DNA of 16,292 nt, from assembly GCA_964649195.1 (NCBI GenBank), contig CAZYPK010000123.1, forward strand, positions 1 to 16,292, in the 5' to 3' direction. The notes under the pieces were generated by a model. That model searched no databases. It saw only the letters and a list, made by a program, of their open reading frames with translations, and had not been told where the DNA came from. The DNA comes from JTS-RE9 sp964649195. GTDB lineage: Bacteria > Planctomycetota > Phycisphaerae > Phycisphaerales > Phycisphaeraceae. The position numbers and the translations under genes are program-made. Positions 13,045 to 16,292 of this stretch are shown piece by piece. Every line of letters starts with the position of its first letter. Positions within the stretch are counted from its first letter, which is position 1.

Positions 13045-14955
13045 TCAGGCCGATTGCATGAGGCCGATCAGTTGCTTGAGGGTCCGGCCGGCCCGCCGCC
13101 TGACTTGGGCGTCGCCATCGGTGATGAACATTTCCGCCACCTCGCCCAGGCTTTCCAATCTTCCTTCGTGCTCCACGGCCCACAGGGCGCTGATGCGATG
13201 ATGCGGCTGCACATCGGCCAGCATGTCGCGCAGCCGGGTTGAAGCCTGGGCGTCACCGATGTGCAGCAGCCGGGCGATGGCGTTGGCGCGGGGTCGGTTT
13301 TCCTCGCTGGCAGCCATGTTCCGCAGCGTGGCGATCGATCGGTTGATCCGCTGTTTGTTGAGCGCTTCAATGGCGTTGGCGCGAACGCGGGCCGACCCGT
13401 GCGCCAGCGAGGCTTCGAGCACGAACGTGGCCTCCTGACTCTGAGCCGAGGCCAGGGCCCGCACGGCGGAAGCGGCCAGCTTTTCATCGCTGTTCCGCGC
13501 CATGGCGATCAGGGTCTCCTCAAAAAGCGCGCCTTGATTCAGGCTGGCGATGATGTCCATCGCCTTGATTCGGGTCGCCTGATCATCGCAGGCCAGCCGC
13601 TGATCGAGCAGGCGGTGGAAGCGGTCATCGAGTTTGAGCAGCGCCTTGCCGGCGGCAAAGCGTTGCGTTTGACTGAGCCGGGACCAGCTTCGCCACAGGC
13701 CATCGAACCCGATGGACGCGAGATGATCGGCGGCGAGCGTTCGCAGCGATTCGTGCGAACTCTCCCGGTTCAACTTGAAAAGCAGCCGATGGAGACCGGA
13801 CCATGACGAACTCAGCAGGTGATCAGCCGCGGCGACGGCGACGGCTTCACTCGAATCATCACAGAACAGGGCGATGGCGGATTGAAGCTCGTCCTCGTTG
13901 AGCTTGTCGGCCAGGGGCATCTGCATCAAGGCCCGCAGCGCGGCCAGGCGGGCGGAGGCGTGAGGCAGCGTTCCAAGCCTCGCCAGTTGCGCGATGCGCG
14001 TGGCCTCATCCAACGGCAGCGCGGCGATCCAGTGCGGAAGCCAACGGGCGCAGGATTCGGGCATGGCGTGAAGCTCGGCGTCGCCGGGCAGCAGCGAGGA
14101 AGGGTCGGCGACCTTCGAGAGCGCCTGCCGCGTCGGTCCCAGCAGGAGCAACTCGCCTTGTTCGAGCACCATCGCCAGCTTCCCGGCCCGGCACAGGCGA
14201 GGCAGCGCCGCAGTCGCCACCGGCTGCAAGGTCGCCACCGTCAGCCAGCGGAGCATCTGCCCGATGATGGGCGGTTCATGCGCATCCAGAATCAGTTGCC
14301 GAAGCCCTTCGACCGCCGGCTGACGGGGATCGCCCAGCGCGGACATCGCCTTGCCGCACGGTCCGGGCAGCAGCATGGCGAAGGCCAGCAGCACCGCCGG
14401 TTGGTGATGATGGCGGTAGAGCAGCAAGCCTTCCTCGATGGCGGCCTGCATGTCGTTTCTCGATTCAGCGATCGACGCCGGTTCGTCATCATGTTGATCA
14501 ACGCCTTCGGACGCGGTTGCGGCCTGCGCGACAACCTGTTCGGTCAGATGCAGCAGGCATCGGGCAGCCTCGCGGCGAAGTTCCACCGGTCCGGTGCGAA
14601 GCTGTTCCGCAACGAGATAAACCAATTTGCAGGAACCCGTTCGGCGAACCAGATCGATCACCATGCGAGGTCCGGGTGTGCCGCGCCTGCGGGCCGCCTC
14701 CCGGCAGGCGCCGTGCAACTGGCCGATCCGACTGATCAATTCGGTTTGCAGTTTTTCGGGAAGCTGTTCAAACCGTTCGATCAGGCTTGCCGTGGCCATC
14801 GCATCGCCTCGGTCCAGCAGCGCCCTGGCCAGCATGTCCTGTTCACCGGGGCTGACCGAAGGCAACGCCGCGGCGATCGCCTGATCCACCGCAGGATCGC
14901 GGATCTGCAATAAGCGTTTGAGAGTCAAGGGAATAGGCATGACCATCGACGCCAT
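13045..14955 (-). CDS. HEAT-repeat protein (636 aa)
   Basis: A long leftward frame with strong helical periodicity. No signal peptide or TM is seen, so it is cytoplasmic. The C-terminal half shows repeated two-helix HEAT-like units such as 'EKLAASAVRALASAQS', 'ARVRANAIEALNKQRI', 'NRPRANAIARLLHIGD', 'HHRISALWAVEHEGRL' and 'AQVRRRAGRTLKQLIG'. The N-terminal half has similar but more diverged helical hairpins. Alternative starts exist at residues 4 and 6. No enzymatic motif was found. HEAT proteins act as scaffolds for protein-protein contacts. Pairing with the membrane protein at 12603 suggests recruitment to the membrane (inference). Overlapping frames on the other strand, including a 364-codon one, are composition shadows. 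Confidence 0.88.
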   Translation of the reverse strand: MASMVMPIPLTLKRLLQIRDPAVDQAIAAALPSVSPGEQDMLARALLDRGDAMATASLIERFEQLPEKLQTELISRIGQLHGACREAARRRGTPGPRMVIDLVRRTGSCKLVYLVAEQLRTGPVELRREAARCLLHLTEQVVAQAATASEGVDQHDDEPASIAESRNDMQAAIEEGLLLYRHHHQPAVLLAFAMLLPGPCGKAMSALGDPRQPAVEGLRQLILDAHEPPIIGQMLRWLTVATLQPVATAALPRLCRAGKLAMVLEQGELLLLGPTRQALSKVADPSSLLPGDAELHAMPESCARWLPHWIAALPLDEATRIAQLARLGTLPHASARLAALRALMQMPLADKLNEDELQSAIALFCDDSSEAVAVAAADHLLSSSWSGLHRLLFKLNRESSHESLRTLAADHLASIGFDGLWRSWSRLSQTQRFAAGKALLKLDDRFHRLLDQRLACDDQATRIKAMDIIASLNQGALFEETLIAMARNSDEKLAASAVRALASAQSQEATFVLEASLAHGSARVRANAIEALNKQRINRSIATLRNMAASEENRPRANAIARLLHIGDAQASTRLRDMLADVQPHHRISALWAVEHEGRLESLGEVAEMFITDGDAQVRRRAGRTLKQLIGLMQSA

Positions 14956-15070
14956 CAGGAACCCATCAAGCCGTTGAAAAATAGGCCCTTATGTGAGTTA
15001 TCGGCAATCAAGGTTACATCCCTCCACGTTGCCGACTGCAAAATTCCTTCGATTTTCGGGATGAAACATC

Positions 15071-15098
15071 TTCCAAAATTGGCGGATGCGGCTATAAT
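15071..15098 (+). promoter_or_regulatory. Possible promoter for the DUF2617-like gene
   Basis: A perfect TATAAT at 15093-15098 with a weak upstream hexamer TTCCAA (15071-15076) at 16-base spacing. It lies 37 bases before the ATG at 15135, in a 179-base divergent intergenic interval. The -10 is convincing; the -35 is not. Confidence 0.45.
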
Positions 15099-15134
15099 CC
15101 AAACTCGCACCCACCTAACGATCAAGGGAATCAC

Positions 15135-15683
15135 ATGAGCGTAAGCCATAAGTCGTGTAATGTTCAGTTCTTCCGTCTGATGCTCTACAATCGTCCCCTG
15201 CACCCGGAGCTTTTCAATCTCCAGCAACGGGTGGCCTATCGCAGCGGCGACTATGAAGTGGAAACCTGGCTCCTCCCGGCAGGCCATGTCGTCCGTTTTC
15301 AGGTCGGCGGCCAGTGTCTGACCGAAACCGTCATCGAACGCGGCGACCACCTGCCCGAAACCGGCCTCGTCCATGCCCTTCCCTGCTTCGGCGAGAAGGA
15401 TTACACCATGACGCAGCCCAAGGACCTGCGCATCGGCTACCTCACCACCGTGCAGACCGAAGCCCTGACGGACAACCTCTACCAGGCCACCTACCGCGAG
15501 ATGCTCAGCTTCGCCGGCGAAACCGGCGCCGTCAGCCACGAGTGGCGCGAAGGCGACGGCCACGCCTGCCTGTCGATCATCGACAGCCAGAAGTACAAGA
15601 AGGAATACCACATCCAGTGCTACCACCTCCTGGGCGCCACCGGCATGGTCCTTCGCACGCAGTCGGTGTTCGAGATCAAGTGA
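15135..15683 (+). CDS. Conserved hypothetical protein, DUF2617-like
   Basis: SD AAGGGA (15124-15129) with 5-base spacing supports the start. The 182-residue protein begins MSVSHKSCNVQFFRLMLYNR and continues 'PLHPELFNLQQRVAYRSGDYEVETWLLPAGHVVRFQ'. Later it has 'LPETGLVHALPCFGEKD' and 'YLTTVQTEALTDNLYQATYREML'. I associate this with the DUF2617 family, which has no established function; the match is from memory and moderately certain. Neither a signal peptide nor a TM segment is present. It is probably cotranscribed with the FabZ-like gene 38 bases downstream. Confidence 0.8.
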   Translation: MSVSHKSCNVQFFRLMLYNRPLHPELFNLQQRVAYRSGDYEVETWLLPAGHVVRFQVGGQCLTETVIERGDHLPETGLVHALPCFGEKDYTMTQPKDLRIGYLTTVQTEALTDNLYQATYREMLSFAGETGAVSHEWREGDGHACLSIIDSQKYKKEYHIQCYHLLGATGMVLRTQSVFEIK

Positions 15684-15689
15684 TCCAGG

Positions 15690-15711
15690 CACGGGAGCTT
15701 CAGCTCCCGTG
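15690..15711. repeat. Intergenic hairpin CACGGGAGC-TTCA-GCTCCCGTG
   Basis: A perfect 9-bp stem with a TTCA tetraloop between the DUF2617-like stop and the FabZ-like start. The last G of the stem is the first base of the GGAG SD at 15711-15714, so folding would partly occlude the ribosome site. It may tune translation of the second gene or be a small palindromic repeat. The hairpin at 2271 shares the CACGRGG-type opening. Confidence 0.75.
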
Positions 15712-15721
15712 GAGTCCGAAC

Positions 15722-16246
15722 ATGCGCTGGATATGGATTGATCGCATCCTCGATCTGGAAAAAGGGCAGCGCTGTGTGGCGATCAAGAACATCACCGCAG
15801 CCGAGGAGATGCTCCACGATCATTTCCCCGCCAATGGTGATCGTCCCGCCATGCCGGTGATGCCCAACACGCTGATCATCGAGGGCATGGCCCAGACGGC
15901 GGGCATCCTCGTCGGGCACGCCAACGACTTCAGGGAAAAGGTCATCCTCGCCAAGATCGGCAAGGCGAAATTCTTCGCCGCCGCCCGGCCGGGCTTCACC
16001 ATCAAGTTCACCGCCCAGATCGACCGCATCGATCCCTCCGGCGCCTCGACCAACGGCTGGGTCGATCTGATCGATCTGGCCCTGGGCCGCGTCACCCCGC
16101 TGGCGCAGATCGAACTCATGTTCAGCCACATCGACAGAAACCGCTCCGGCCTGGCCTTCCCGGAACACAACTTCGTCTTCACCGACCAGTTCATGAACCT
16201 GCTGCGCGACAGCGGATTCATGAAAAGCGGTAGTGGGTCAGTTTGA
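15722..16246 (+). CDS. FabZ-like 3-hydroxyacyl-ACP dehydratase (hotdog fold)
   Basis: The start at 15722 follows GGAG with 7-base spacing. A longer frame reaching upstream merely overlaps the previous gene. The 174 residues begin 'MRWIWIDRILDLEKGQRCVAIKNIT' (FabZ 'mlliDrIle..pg..a.g.KnVt'). Next comes 'MLHDHFPANGDRPAMPVMPNTLIIEGMAQTAGIL', with catalytic His34 and Glu54. In standard FabZ the loop is 'HFPGxPVfPGvl'. Here it is longer (HFPANGDRPAMPVMP), with an inserted segment. A C-terminal strand-rich part follows ('IKFTAQIDRID'). The predicted role is dehydration of 3-hydroxyacyl-ACP in fatty-acid or lipid synthesis. Substrate specificity may differ from canonical FabZ. Confidence 0.88.
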   Translation: MRWIWIDRILDLEKGQRCVAIKNITAAEEMLHDHFPANGDRPAMPVMPNTLIIEGMAQTAGILVGHANDFREKVILAKIGKAKFFAAARPGFTIKFTAQIDRIDPSGASTNGWVDLIDLALGRVTPLAQIELMFSHIDRNRSGLAFPEHNFVFTDQFMNLLRDSGFMKSGSGSV

Positions 16247-16250
16247 ATCC

Positions 16251-16288
16251 GGGTGGCTGGGGCTGAGTCCGCGAAGCCCCGGCCCGAT
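16251..16288. repeat. GC-rich hairpin repeat related to the inner repeat of element A
   Basis: GGGTGGCTGGGGCTGAGT at 16251-16268 followed by CCGCGAAGCCCCGGCCCGAT. It can fold as CTGGGGCT/AGCCCCGG with a 10-base loop. It aligns with the complement of 5521-5562 inside element A (GGGTGGCCGGGGCTGAGTTTCG...AAGCCCCG). It begins 5 bases after the FabZ-like stop and may continue past the window end. Confidence 0.75.
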
Positions 16289-16292
16289 GAAA

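Noticed and set aside
13819..14913. 364-codon rightward frame
   Set aside because: It is antisense to the HEAT-repeat gene. It has Arg/Gln/Gly-rich composition and no motifs.
14955..15692. 245-codon leftward frame opposite the DUF2617-like gene
   Set aside because: It overlaps a better-supported gene with an SD and a -10 box on the other strand.

Overview
The window is bacterial chromosome, mostly GC-rich. Its gene content fits Planctomycetota, perhaps the Phycisphaerae side: a secreted PQQ-type beta-propeller with a WxxFRGPNGSG start, a Tat-exported sugar phosphate isomerase/epimerase, a RegB/RegA-type redox two-component pair, a secreted orphan protein, a HEAT-repeat protein, and a FabZ-like dehydratase next to a DUF2617-like protein. 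The taxonomic call is inference from family content and style; no rRNA or tRNA gene was seen.

Layout. Positions 1-176 hold only intergenic hairpins and an AT-rich stretch. A large secreted protein of unknown function runs leftward (177-2243). It is divergent from a 33-residue membrane-peptide ORF (2314-2415) that has its own SD and a textbook terminator (2483-2515). A 440-base gene-free stretch follows, holding a 12-unit CTCAAAT-type tandem array with inverted and direct satellite copies of GGTTATTC. Next are the beta-propeller (2957-4198), a pair of 25-bp hairpin repeats, and the Tat isomerase (4384-5244). A composite palindromic element (5256-5675) then leads into a RegB-like membrane histidine kinase (5711-7066).

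The matching RegA-like response regulator lies 4.7 kb away (11811-12398). The segment between them is visibly lower in GC and looks like accessory DNA. It carries a secreted ClpP/NfeD-type serine protease-like protein, an opposing GT-A-like glycosyltransferase, a SIR2-domain protein (predicted NADase or defence effector), an ORF broken up by a palindromic element whose tail resembles the end of type IIG/BREX methyltransferases, and a DUF4258-DUF2283 pair. From SIR2 to DUF2283 the four reading frames are tightly packed, with two ATGA overlaps.

Three elements in this window share one architecture. Element A lies before the kinase, element B lies after the regulator, and element C lies inside the island. 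In each, two hairpins face each other in inverted orientation, with 8-9 bp stems closed by an AAC (or GTT) triloop. In A and B the two hairpins of one element are identical, yet the elements differ from each other by compensatory changes at the stem tip. These paired palindromes are the most unusual structural signal here. A second GC-rich repeat family is nested in element A and recurs at the window's right edge.

The right part holds a leftward two-gene unit (HEAT-repeat protein and a small single-TM protein, 14955 to 12603). Divergent from it is a rightward unit of a DUF2617-like protein and a FabZ-like hotdog dehydratase (15135-16246).
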